Source: an uncultured Myxococcales bacterium (GTDB taxonomy: Bacteria; Myxococcota_A; Bradymonadia; UBA7976; VGTA01). Taken from it: DNA of 59,117 bases. Shown piece after piece: positions 35,702-44,195 of the stretch (positions are counted from its first letter, which is position 1; each line of letters begins with the position of its first letter). Location of the stretch: contig CAKZRU010000165.1 in NCBI GenBank assembly GCA_937146725.1, positions 1 to 59,117 on the forward strand, in the 5' to 3' direction. The position numbers and the translations under genes were made by a program. The notes beneath the pieces are model-generated. The model was not told the origin of the DNA and searched no databases. It worked only from the letters and a program-made list of their open reading frames with translations.

Positions 35702-36463
35702 ATGCAAAAACTTAAAGAAACTTATTTGGTTATCCTTGAGGACTACAAAAAAGAGGAAGCGCTTTCTACGGGCAAGTTAGGATTGTTTGAATGGGGCATA
35801 TTCTTGGTGACCTGCCTAAGTCTAGTGGTGATGAACTTTACCGGTACACCCAGTAATTTTTTATGGCTTAGTCAACATATTGATGTTGTACCCGCCGAGT
35901 ATTGGGAGTTAGGGCATTTGTGCTTATGGGTGCTGTCTTGCTTTTTGGGATTTGTATGTATTCCAATCATCTTTTTGAAGCTGACCAAGCGCTCGCTTGC
36001 TGATTATTATCTTGGCTTACCCAAGGGACAAGCGCATTGGACACCTTATATAGTGTGTCTGATACCGGTTTCCTTGATTGTGGTGTGGGTATCATATTGG
36101 CCTGATTTTCAGGCCATTTATCCCTTTTACTCATTGGCCGGACGAAGTTGGTTTGATTTGATCGCTTGGGAACTGGCTTATGGGCTACAGTTTTTTGCAC
36201 TTGAGTTCTTTTTTAGAGCCTTTTTGTTGGAGTCCCTCAGAAAAGCACTAGGATATGGCGCGATTGCTTTTATGCTAGTCCCTTATTGCATGATTCATTT
36301 TCCAAAAACGGCAGCTGAAAGTTTAGGTTCCGTGGTGGCCGGTCTAATCTTGGGCTATCTAGCAATGAAGGGGCGTTCTATTTGGGGCGGTGTATTAGTC
36401 CATTGGTTTATCGCAGTAGAAATGGATGTTTTAAGCTTAATTCAAACCGGTAAATTGCCATAA
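35702..36463 (+). CDS. CPBP-type intramembrane protease homologue
   Basis: A polytopic membrane protein of the CPBP/Rce1/Abi family with about seven hydrophobic segments. The ATG at 35702 is chosen because the frame before it overlaps the previous gene and encodes no plausible start; AAAGAG precedes it weakly. Motif 1 reads LEFFFR (Leu167-Arg172), where the usual EExxxR has lost its first Glu but keeps the second; motif 2 is IHFPK (His199); motif 3 is LVHWFIAVEMD (His234). The variant motif 1 leaves peptidase activity uncertain. Family members process prenylated or signal proteins and sometimes act in bacteriocin immunity. At 253 residues it is a standard size. Confidence 0.8.
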   Translation: MQKLKETYLVILEDYKKEEALSTGKLGLFEWGIFLVTCLSLVVMNFTGTPSNFLWLSQHIDVVPAEYWELGHLCLWVLSCFLGFVCIPIIFLKLTKRSLADYYLGLPKGQAHWTPYIVCLIPVSLIVVWVSYWPDFQAIYPFYSLAGRSWFDLIAWELAYGLQFFALEFFFRAFLLESLRKALGYGAIAFMLVPYCMIHFPKTAAESLGSVVAGLILGYLAMKGRSIWGGVLVHWFIAVEMDVLSLIQTGKLP

Positions 36464-36652
36464 AAGATAGCTTTATCAAGAGTCTATCAAGCTTGAAAAT
36501 ACCTTAGATTATAAAAAGATCTTAAAATAGTATTGGCATTATGTACTTGGATGGCTAAAGTTTATCATCAAATCAATTAAGCTCTTTTGAGGTTAATGAT
36601 TAAGTTTTTTCTTAATATGCGCATCCAACACTCTTGAAAGGAGTACTCTAAG

Positions 36653-38251
36653 ATGCAAAAATCACAACTAATTTTGCGTAGCATGCTTGCAGCCATGCTC
36701 GCGTTTACCTTTGCTTGCGAAGGTCCTGCCGGTTCTGGTGGTGAGGCTGGTCCTCAAGGTGAACAAGGTGCTGATGGTGCTGATGGTGCTGATGGTGCTG
36801 ATGGTGCTAACGGTGCTGACGGCATGAACGGTGCTGACGGTGCTGACGGCATGAACGGTGCTGACGGCATGAACGGTGCTGACAGTGCTTGTGCTAACGT
36901 CCCTGCACTTACTATGGGCGACATTGTTCTTCCGGAAACCATCTATGAGTTTGAAAGCTACACCATCACTCCAGAGACCAATGCTGCTGACGCTTCAGCG
37001 CTTCGCTTTACTGTAGCTGGTTCAGGGACTCCTGTTACATTTACAGACAACATGGACGGCTCATTCGAAATGCTAACAGGTGTTGGTGGAGAGCTTGACT
37101 TCCCTGCTTATTATTCAGTCACTGCGACCGATGGTTGTAGCATTGCTACTGCAACAATGAGTCTACAAACATTTGTTGAGAAGAATGCCTTTGTAAGTAT
37201 CTTGAATCTTACTAGTCGGAATTATGATATAGTCTTTGGCTCAATGCCAACAGGTGCGGATGAAATGATCTACCAAGAGATCAACTTTGCGCCTGATTTT
37301 GACGCTGATGATATCGAAGAGATTAAAGCTGCCGATAACACAAGTATGTGGATTTTTGATACATACACAAGTGGACCAGTTGAAGAACGCGAAGAAGATC
37401 TTTTCGGTCGAGTTGATGGCCTCAACTTTGAGCTTGATAAAGAGTATCTCGTGGTTGTAAGTATGAATGAGGCTGGCGAACTTGTTGCAGACGCTTTGGA
37501 GCTTGGTACACCAGCAATGGAAGATACCTTTCTGATTAGTGTTTCTCACTATGGTATGGGTGCTGATCCGGTTGATATTCTCAATCTTGATACTATGGAA
37601 GTTGCCATTGATGATCTTGCTTACGGCGTTACTTCTGACAGTCTAGAGTTACCTGTTTCAGGTGACTATAACTTTGGTCTTGATGTTGACCAAGATGGTG
37701 TTTCAGACTTTGATATTGCAATTGCAGCTGATGACTTCTTGGCGGGTGAGCGTGTTCACGTGAGCGCTTACTTTAATCAAGGTGTATTGAATCTGGGACT
37801 CACCGGAGTCGACGCTGAAGGTAGCGTTTTCTTCACAGCATTAGATACTGGTATTTTAGCACCTCCTCCTGAGCCGATGACAGTGGACGAGATTCTTGCT
37901 AACTTGCCCTACAGCAGTGGCACATACAGCGCAAATGAAAGAGGGACTCTTTATGATGGATCAACTCTTCAGATTCAGGCGCCAGAAGGAACCACTAGTA
38001 TTACCCTAACTTTGGACTACGATGTAGAGTCAACTTGGGACTTCTTAGTGATTAAAGATTCAGAAGGTAATTTATTGGATCAAGATGGATCTCGCACTTA
38101 CTATAGTGATGGCTATGATGCTGCAGGTTTGACCGGTGCAGCTACTGATTACCAAATCACAGTGCCTGGTGATTATGTTATGATTGCTATTGAGTCAGAT
38201 GGTAGTGGACAAGAGGCTGGTTACACCATTACAGCCATCGAAGTACAGTAA
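36653..38251 (+). CDS. Lipoprotein with collagen-like triplets and a DUF4397-like region
   Basis: A 532-residue lipoprotein with lipobox TFAC (Cys22) and a strong AAAGGAGT before the ATG. Residues 24-75 are Gly-x-y triplets (GPAGSGGEAGPQGEQ, then thirteen GAD/GAN/GMN units), a short collagen-like stalk that would hold the rest away from the membrane. Residues 75-165 look like an immunoglobulin-type beta domain. Residues 175-400 (SILNLTSRNYDIVFG; SHYGMGADPVDILNL) resemble DUF4397. The last 115 residues (GTLYDGSTLQIQAPE; WDFLVIKDSEGN) recall a pre-peptidase/CUB-like beta domain. It is acidic throughout and probably exposed on the cell surface. Confidence 0.8.
   Translation: MQKSQLILRSMLAAMLAFTFACEGPAGSGGEAGPQGEQGADGADGADGADGANGADGMNGADGADGMNGADGMNGADSACANVPALTMGDIVLPETIYEFESYTITPETNAADASALRFTVAGSGTPVTFTDNMDGSFEMLTGVGGELDFPAYYSVTATDGCSIATATMSLQTFVEKNAFVSILNLTSRNYDIVFGSMPTGADEMIYQEINFAPDFDADDIEEIKAADNTSMWIFDTYTSGPVEEREEDLFGRVDGLNFELDKEYLVVVSMNEAGELVADALELGTPAMEDTFLISVSHYGMGADPVDILNLDTMEVAIDDLAYGVTSDSLELPVSGDYNFGLDVDQDGVSDFDIAIAADDFLAGERVHVSAYFNQGVLNLGLTGVDAEGSVFFTALDTGILAPPPEPMTVDEILANLPYSSGTYSANERGTLYDGSTLQIQAPEGTTSITLTLDYDVESTWDFLVIKDSEGNLLDQDGSRTYYSDGYDAAGLTGAATDYQITVPGDYVMIAIESDGSGQEAGYTITAIEVQ
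36767..36883 (+). repeat. 9-base tandem repeat encoding Gly-Ala-Asp triplets
   Basis: Thirteen 9-base units with the theme GGTGCTGAT/GGTGCTGAC, alternating with GGCATGAAC, lie in the coding region of the collagen-like lipoprotein. The first four units are nearly identical at DNA level, so the array could change length by slipped-strand mispairing without shifting the frame. Confidence 0.85.
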
Positions 38252-38265
38252 GGTTACTACTTGTT

Positions 38266-38307
38266 TCGACTTGTGAATAAGCTGATTAAGGTTTAGTCAC
38301 AAGTCGA
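38266..38307. terminator. Inverted repeat at convergent lipoprotein/trmL junction
   Basis: TCGACTTGTGA (38266-38276) and TCACAAGTCGA (38297-38307) form an 11-bp perfect stem with a 20-base loop, covering the last trmL codons and the gap between the convergent genes. No T tract is evident on either strand. It probably ends or protects both transcripts. Confidence 0.45.
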
Positions 38308-38759
38308 TGAGGTGGAAAGCCAACTTGGCGTCTTGCCTCACACAGTCCAACCGCTGCACACTGGGCAAGGTTGAGACTACGAACATTCGGATTTGTCATT
38401 GGAATACACACTCGACGCTCATCAGAATAGCGTTGTAAGAGTTCCATGGGTAAGCCGGTGTTTTCTGAGCCAAATACCAAAGCATCGCCTTCTTGGTATT
38501 GGGCTTCGGTATATGAACGCTGAGTATGAACGGTAAAAAACCAAGGTGTTTTTACATCTTCGAAAGCAGCTTCCCAGGACGGTGCAACCGAATATTTAAT
38601 CCACGGCCAATAATCGAGTCCTGCTCTTTTGAGATAGCGGTCTTCAATTTTAAAGCCCAAAGGTTCTACAAAAACTAACTCCACATCCATGCCGGCACAG
38701 AGCCGTCCAATAGAACCAGCATTTTGTGGAATGAGTGGATGAACTAAGATTAATTTCAT
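38286..38759 (-). CDS. trmL: tRNA (cytidine/uridine-34 2'-O) methyltransferase
   Basis: A SPOUT-family enzyme that methylates the ribose of the wobble nucleotide in leucine tRNAs using S-adenosylmethionine. The 157-residue protein has the complete signature: LVHPLIPQNAGSIGRLCAG at the N-terminus, DALVFGSENTGLP in the knot, and IPMTNPNVRSLNLAQCAAVG at the C-terminus. The length matches the family. It is monocistronic between a convergent lipoprotein gene and the SppA gene. Confidence 0.94.
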   Translation of the reverse strand: MKLILVHPLIPQNAGSIGRLCAGMDVELVFVEPLGFKIEDRYLKRAGLDYWPWIKYSVAPSWEAAFEDVKTPWFFTVHTQRSYTEAQYQEGDALVFGSENTGLPMELLQRYSDERRVCIPMTNPNVRSLNLAQCAAVGLCEARRQVGFPPHRLVTKP

Positions 38760-38881
38760 GGCAGAGCTCCTTTATAAAAGACAGGTCAGTTGATATTTTT
38801 GATGCCTATAGCACAGTCTGAGTTTAGGCTCAAAGCCTAGAAAGATAGAAACTTGAACCCGAAATTAACAAGTATGATGAT

Positions 38882-41587
38882 TTATAGACGTGGATCAATG
38901 GCAAGAGCTTGGTTAGGACTCAGCATCATATTTTGAAGAATAAAACGAATACTTAAGGGAAGTTCACTAAATAAAGCCCACCAAAGTTGAGAGCTAGGTT
39001 GGGTAAAGTCAGATCGGTTGCTAGCTATAGAAACTGTTGTTTGTGAGCTTAAGCCAAGCGCACCAAGTACTTGATTAATTAAGGCATTTTTTGGAGGTGC
39101 GTAAGAACGGATTTCATAGTCTTGATGAGCCAAGTCAGCTTCAACACTTACCCATTTGAGAGCGTCAACTAATCCACCTTGTACATCCACTAAACCATTT
39201 ACTTTGGCTTCTTCTCCGGTCCAGACACGGCCTGCAGCCAAGGGCAGAAGTTTCTCACGATCTAAGCTTTTGCGCACCGAAGAAATTCTGGTTAGGAATA
39301 AATCATAAATACTATCAAGTTCTTTTTGTAGGCTTTGCTTGGCTTGATCTGACCAAGGACTAAATAAACTACGAGAAATAGCATTACCCCGACTTTGTCT
39401 ATGAATGTTAATCCCATAGTTTTCTAACAAGTTACTCAAGTCAACCTTACCCGCAAAAACACCAATACTTCCGGTTAGAGTATTTGCATTGGCAAAAATC
39501 ATATGACCGGGGGCTGCTATGTAATATCCACCCGAAGCGGCCACACTTCCCATAGAAACCGCCAAGGGTTTACGCTTGGCAAAGTCCTTAAGCGCCTGCC
39601 AAATCGCATCGGCATCACTGACAGCACCACCGGGGCTATCAATGCGTAATACTGCCCCTTTAACTAAGGGGTCATAGGTTAATCTTTTGATGAGTGGCAC
39701 ATAGGCAGAAGCGGTAATGCCCGTATCACTTTTGCCAAGGCCAAGACCACTACCGATTTCTCCACTTGCATGAATCACGGCAATTTGTGGACGAGGTGCC
39801 CAGGTTTTAGCAGGTTGATAGAGTTCCTTGAATTCAAGTTTTAGGTTTGGATGGGTCTTTTTGATCCGCTCTTCAAGCTCACTGGGTGAAACGACTTTAT
39901 CGATTAAACCTTTATCATAGGCGTGCTTCGCACCATAAGGACCCTCATTGAGCCAAGTAATCGCCAAAGCTTTATCTTCTCGGGATAGTGGCTCTTTGTC
40001 TTTTAACTTACGTAGGGCGATCAGTCTTTTTCCCTTACTCATGGATGGTGAGGGTTCTTTAGCCCAACGTTGTTGCTGTGCTCTTTGGGCTAACATTGTG
40101 ATCAAGTTCGCAAAGCGCGCATCCAAAAGGTTTGCATCTACTTCTGCTGCTTCTTTGGATGGCTCTGATCGTAAAAATATCTCTGGGGCACTCTTATAAT
40201 CGCCAACTGTAATGACTTCAGGTACAATATTTAGGCGATCGAGTAGATTTTTAAAGTACATTCGTTCACTGAGTAAGCCGGTGATCGCAAGCTCTACGGT
40301 AGGTGAAGCCCAAATGATATCACAAGAGGCAGCAACCAAATAATTGGCTAAGTTGGCCTGTGGTAAATAAGCATAAACAATAAGCCCCTTTAATCTGAGG
40401 GCTTTAATACTTGCACTGAGTTCTTCTGCTTGAGCATAGGCCATTGGGCCACCAAGTAATAAAAACACCACCTGCGCTGCAGGATCAGCCTGAATTTCTT
40501 CAAGTTTTCTTAAGGTATTAAAGAAGGGAGAATGGGCTTGGGCCGATGAAAATAGTGAACTTTTATAGCTTAACTCTCGACTATCCCGAGCGTTAAGCAT
40601 GATGAGTTTTTTAGTAGAGTTGAGCTTAAACTGGGGTGAGCTTTGGCTTTCAAACCGCAAGCTCAGTCGAGCCGGCGTTTGGGGATTGGTTCCGCTTTCA
40701 ATTCGCCAAGTGCTTAAGCCTCTCCATGCTAATGCAAAGCGAAAACTCAGCTGATCGTTAGCAGGATTATATGGCGAGATATTTTGATAAATAAGTAAAG
40801 GGTTTGTTAAGTTTTCTGTTGGAGTACCTTGATTGGCCTGGGCGACTAATTCCACATGCAATCCACGCCAAAGCCTAATTTGAGAACTCAGTTCTAAGCG
40901 TCCACCACCGGTAAAAGGACGAGCCTGTATACCCAATGAAAAGCGTTCGCTCGGTTTGAGACCTAAGCCAAAGCTTAACAAACCATGTTGTAAGGCTTTT
41001 TGATCAAGGCCACCAAGGGTGGCCGAAGCCAATAACCAAGAACTTAAACCATAAGAAATCCCACCGAGCCATTTTTGGTCTGAATGGTTTAAGTAGCTTA
41101 GGCCAATTGATAGACGATCACTTAGTTTAAAGGCTTGAGCAAGACTCCATAACTTTAGCCTTGAATCAAAGATTGAGGTTGAACTTTCTTGAGTTTGATA
41201 AGGTAAAGAAAGATATGAGCTGGCAAGGGTATAGCGTTGACCCAAGTTTACACCCAAAGAAAACTCATGTCCCCAAGAAGGAGAAGCACTATTTGGATTT
41301 TGTGGATCAAGAATTTGATTCAGCTCTGGTATGAGCAAATCATAGTTGACATTAAATCGACCATAATTCGGTGATAAGTGGGCAGGATTAACCAAAGAAA
41401 GTTGGGCGCCTTGTCCCCAAAGGGCATCTGCATCGATGGGTGGAGTCGCCGAAGCGGGCAAGGAGTAAGCACATATATAGGCGAGTAAAAAGGATTGAAC
41501 CAAAGCTGGCCACAAGCGATAAGAATTCAATCGAGCTGAGAAGCGATTAAGAAAAATGAAACGAGACTTGTTGAGTGAACTCTTCAT
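38882..41587 (-). CDS. sppA: Signal peptide peptidase SppA fused to a beta-barrel-like domain
   Basis: The C-terminal 570 residues form a two-domain SppA (S49) protease. GDYKSAPEIFLRSEPSKEAAE holds the candidate catalytic Lys (about residue 465), and AVSMGSVAASGGYYIAAPG the catalytic Ser (about 685), followed by ANANTLTGSIGVFAGKV. SppA degrades cleaved signal peptides. The N-terminal 330 residues are unusual: a signal peptide (ending near ASA-TPP), then alternating strands with aromatic belts (YTLASSYLSLPY; FSLGIQARPFTGGGRLELSS; LSFRFALAWRGLS) resembling an outer-membrane barrel. The ATG at 41587 is chosen; an in-frame TTG at 41596 is too close to the AGAGG site. Divergent from the TPR gene. 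Confidence 0.85.
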   Translation of the reverse strand: MKSSLNKSRFIFLNRFSARLNSYRLWPALVQSFLLAYICAYSLPASATPPIDADALWGQGAQLSLVNPAHLSPNYGRFNVNYDLLIPELNQILDPQNPNSASPSWGHEFSLGVNLGQRYTLASSYLSLPYQTQESSTSIFDSRLKLWSLAQAFKLSDRLSIGLSYLNHSDQKWLGGISYGLSSWLLASATLGGLDQKALQHGLLSFGLGLKPSERFSLGIQARPFTGGGRLELSSQIRLWRGLHVELVAQANQGTPTENLTNPLLIYQNISPYNPANDQLSFRFALAWRGLSTWRIESGTNPQTPARLSLRFESQSSPQFKLNSTKKLIMLNARDSRELSYKSSLFSSAQAHSPFFNTLRKLEEIQADPAAQVVFLLLGGPMAYAQAEELSASIKALRLKGLIVYAYLPQANLANYLVAASCDIIWASPTVELAITGLLSERMYFKNLLDRLNIVPEVITVGDYKSAPEIFLRSEPSKEAAEVDANLLDARFANLITMLAQRAQQQRWAKEPSPSMSKGKRLIALRKLKDKEPLSREDKALAITWLNEGPYGAKHAYDKGLIDKVVSPSELEERIKKTHPNLKLEFKELYQPAKTWAPRPQIAVIHASGEIGSGLGLGKSDTGITASAYVPLIKRLTYDPLVKGAVLRIDSPGGAVSDADAIWQALKDFAKRKPLAVSMGSVAASGGYYIAAPGHMIFANANTLTGSIGVFAGKVDLSNLLENYGINIHRQSRGNAISRSLFSPWSDQAKQSLQKELDSIYDLFLTRISSVRKSLDREKLLPLAAGRVWTGEEAKVNGLVDVQGGLVDALKWVSVEADLAHQDYEIRSYAPPKNALINQVLGALGLSSQTTVSIASNRSDFTQPSSQLWWALFSELPLSIRFILQNMMLSPNQALAIDPRL

Positions 41588-41691
41588 ATTATGCAATACC
41601 TCTGAAACAACAGAAGAAGATGTAGATTAATCTGTTCTAAAACCCAAGGATTGAAGTACAGCAAATAGTCTTGATTGAATAGGAGATGGGA

Positions 41692-42948
41692 ATGCTTGAG
41701 CACAGTTCATTAAGTGATGACTTGAAGCAAGAGATATGTCAAACAGCATGGACAGCTTTAGGACAGGATCAACCTCAGTTAGCCGCCGAAGCGCTTAGAG
41801 ATTATGCTGAGTTTACCTCATCAGAGATAGAGCTTGCAGAGGTTTGGGCTGCGATGCTGGCTTGGATCGATGATCTTGATCATTTGGAAAGAGAAGTACG
41901 GCGCCTTGCTCAAAAGTGGGCCAATAAAGCAAGAGTCGTTGAACAGTTGGTCAGAGCGATCCTTAAAGCATGGAGTCGCTTACCCGGTGTTCAAGCGCCT
42001 GCGTCACGCGATAGTTTAATAGGTTTGGCTGTCGACTTACTTGACTTTTGTCTTGAAGAAGCACCGCCTTCTAAACCTCAAGATCGAGCATCTTTATTTA
42101 TCTTGCGTGCTCGCTTATTACTTGAAGCCGGTCCCTTGGGGGATGAACGTGCCTTATCTGATTATGAAATCGCTCTTTCTTTATGTCCTGAAGATGCTGA
42201 TGCATGGTTTCTTTTATCAAGACATCATTTGTTTATGGGGCGTTGGGAAAAAGCGATTCGCGCTTGCTTAGAAGCTAAAAATTATGGTTTTGATCTGCTC
42301 AAAGTGAGTTGGAATTTAGCAGTAGCGAGTACAGCTTTGCTACCCATGACCCTTGAAAGGGCTCCCAATTTAAAGAACCTATGGCAGGACGCAAAAAATG
42401 AGCAGTTTTTAGAGGAAGCTTATACCGATAAAAAAGGACGTTTAATGGCTTTGGGCTTAGAACGAATCCGAGTCAGTTTACACAGTCATATGATTAGAAA
42501 GGGAGGTGGCTGGATGCTGGTTGACGATGAAGATTGGGTCAGTGAAACCGTTTTGGTTCAGCCACTAAGTCCTTGTCATGGACGTATTCTTCATCCATGT
42601 CAAAGTGAGCAAGTGGCAGACTTTGATGATTTAATCTTGTGGGATCCACAACCGGTACATTTTGTTGAGTTAGATGGCCAACAGCTTCCGGTGATGCGCG
42701 CTTTAGCCGTTTTGGAACAAGGAGATGCTGTGGTTAGAGCATATCCACAAATACGACTCACAGAAGAAATGCTCATACAATTCAACAATGCATTGCCTGA
42801 AGGCGTGTTTTTTTATCAAGGACCTCAAACCGAGTTTACTCTTGAAGCTCATGGTAAGCTTTGCTGGCCAAGAACACTATCTGCTCAAACCGTCATTAAT
42901 GCAGTTGAAAAGCAATGGTTAGCGCTAAACCTTGATTCAAAAGCTTAG
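41692..42948 (+). CDS. TPR-containing protein of unknown function
   Basis: A 418-residue cytoplasmic protein. I chose the ATG at 41692 because AGGAG lies six bases before it; the ATG at 41686 is directly adjacent to that site. The first 220 residues are helical, with TPR-like pairs (ALSDYEIALSLCPEDADAWF followed by LLSRHHLFMGRWEKAIRACL). Residues 250-418 are an alpha/beta region (GGGWMLVDDEDWVSETVLVQ; LPVMRALAVLEQGDAVVRAY) without a family I recognise. It shares a short divergent promoter region with sppA and converges with gluQ. Function unknown. Confidence 0.72.
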   Translation: MLEHSSLSDDLKQEICQTAWTALGQDQPQLAAEALRDYAEFTSSEIELAEVWAAMLAWIDDLDHLEREVRRLAQKWANKARVVEQLVRAILKAWSRLPGVQAPASRDSLIGLAVDLLDFCLEEAPPSKPQDRASLFILRARLLLEAGPLGDERALSDYEIALSLCPEDADAWFLLSRHHLFMGRWEKAIRACLEAKNYGFDLLKVSWNLAVASTALLPMTLERAPNLKNLWQDAKNEQFLEEAYTDKKGRLMALGLERIRVSLHSHMIRKGGGWMLVDDEDWVSETVLVQPLSPCHGRILHPCQSEQVADFDDLILWDPQPVHFVELDGQQLPVMRALAVLEQGDAVVRAYPQIRLTEEMLIQFNNALPEGVFFYQGPQTEFTLEAHGKLCWPRTLSAQTVINAVEKQWLALNLDSKA

Positions 42949-42975
42949 TTGGTCATGATTCAATAATAAATAGGA

Positions 42976-44001
42976 TTAGAAAGAGTTGTGAAGCGACCAA
43001 GGTACAGCTGTGGTCGGTAATTGCTTCCATGAAAAAGCTTTTACCATTTCATCGATTTGATCTGTATCAGGGCCACCTAAGCTTCTTGAAAGCGAGGCTC
43101 TAACTTGCGCCGGCTTGATCCCTTGCTCTCTTAATCCCTTAAGTTGAATGCTTCGATTGCGCTTTGCGAGTCGTTCTCCTGTTTCATCCACGACCAAAGC
43201 GACATGCGCATATTCTGGACATTCATTCAGATTAAGGCCTAAGGCATCAAACATGAGTCTTTGTCTATGTGTAGAGGTGATCAAATCTGCTCCTCGAGCG
43301 ACCAAAGAACAACTTTGAGTGTAGTCATCGACAGCACAGGCGAGTTGATAGGCATACACGCCATCTTTTCTTTGGATCACAAAATCACCAATTTCATTGT
43401 CAAGATGGGCACTTTGAAAGCCATATACCAAATCTCGGTAAATGATACAGCGATGGTAAGACTTTTTAGCAAGAGCTGGAGAAGCCCGAAAGGCATGAGT
43501 GTTAAAGCGTAAAGCGGGTAAGCGCCCATCTTCTCTTGGCTGACGTACTTTATCTAAGTCAAGTATGCTCGCTTGCTTGGGACGGCAAGTTCCCGGATAT
43601 ACAAAGCCCTCATCTTGGGCATGAGGCGCAAAGGCTGCAATTTCTTTTCTTGAACAGTAGCAAGGATAGAGTAAGCCTTTTTGATTTAAGTATTTTACAG
43701 CTGACTCATAAATATGAAAGCGAGCCGATTGGCGATATGGTGCATGCGGTCCACCCTCTATTAGACCCTCATCAAACTCAAGGCCTAACCATGCTAAATC
43801 ATAAAGCTGACCTTGCAAGCAAGCCTGTGGTAAGGAACGTACATCTAAATCATCCACTCGAAGTATGCTTTGATAGCCATAAGATTTAGCACTGATAATC
43901 GCTAATAAAGCAGTATAAGCATTACCAATATGCAAGGCGCCGGTTGGGGTTGGTGCAAAGCGTCCTGAGTTTTTTTTTGAGTTGGAAAAAAGATTCCACA
44001 T
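42976..44001 (-). CDS. gluQ: Glutamyl-Q tRNA(Asp) synthetase
   Basis: A paralogue of the GluRS catalytic core that attaches glutamate to queuosine in tRNA(Asp). The 341-residue protein starts RFAPTPTGALHIGN (His24 of the HIGH motif), has the zinc-site cysteines CYCSRKEIAAF with VYPGTC, the DLVYGFQSAHLDNEIGDFVI and HVALVVDETGERLAKRNRS (KMSKS-like) segments, and no anticodon-binding domain. It is longer than E. coli YadB (308) by small insertions. The KMSKS loop reads RLAKRN, normal for this family. The promoter region is shared with the FtsK-like gene. Confidence 0.92.
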   Translation of the reverse strand: MWNLFSNSKKNSGRFAPTPTGALHIGNAYTALLAIISAKSYGYQSILRVDDLDVRSLPQACLQGQLYDLAWLGLEFDEGLIEGGPHAPYRQSARFHIYESAVKYLNQKGLLYPCYCSRKEIAAFAPHAQDEGFVYPGTCRPKQASILDLDKVRQPREDGRLPALRFNTHAFRASPALAKKSYHRCIIYRDLVYGFQSAHLDNEIGDFVIQRKDGVYAYQLACAVDDYTQSCSLVARGADLITSTHRQRLMFDALGLNLNECPEYAHVALVVDETGERLAKRNRSIQLKGLREQGIKPAQVRASLSRSLGGPDTDQIDEMVKAFSWKQLPTTAVPWSLHNSF

Positions 44002-44074
44002 AAGTAATCCTAATTAAAGGTTGAACAGAATTGTGAGTGGGTTTAACCTAACCGAGGTTGAGTTGTTTGTTAAT

Positions 44075-44088
44075 AAGGTTTAAACCTT
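44075..44088. promoter_or_regulatory. 14-bp palindrome in gluQ/FtsK-like divergent promoter region
   Basis: AAGGTTTAAACCTT is a perfect palindrome, and a second weaker symmetry AACCT-aaccg-AGGTT lies at 44045-44059. Both are in the 194-base gap between divergent gluQ and the FtsK-like gene. They are candidate operators for a dimeric repressor; only symmetry supports this. Confidence 0.35.
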
Positions 44089-44195
44089 TGCGACTTTATA
44101 CAAGTCATTGGGATAAGACGAGAGCCGGCTCCATGTTTTTGTCTAAAGCGCTTTATGTTCTTTAATTACACTTTAAAACTATAAAGAGAGTGTCA

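Noticed and set aside
36767..36883. CRISPR array from the regular short repeats
   Set aside because: The repeats are 9-base coding units without spacers, inside an open reading frame.
36754..36942. An open minus-strand frame of Pro/Ser/Ala repeats opposite the collagen-like region
   Set aside because: It is the antisense image of the repeated Gly-Ala-Asp codons; it has no start signal and no independent support.
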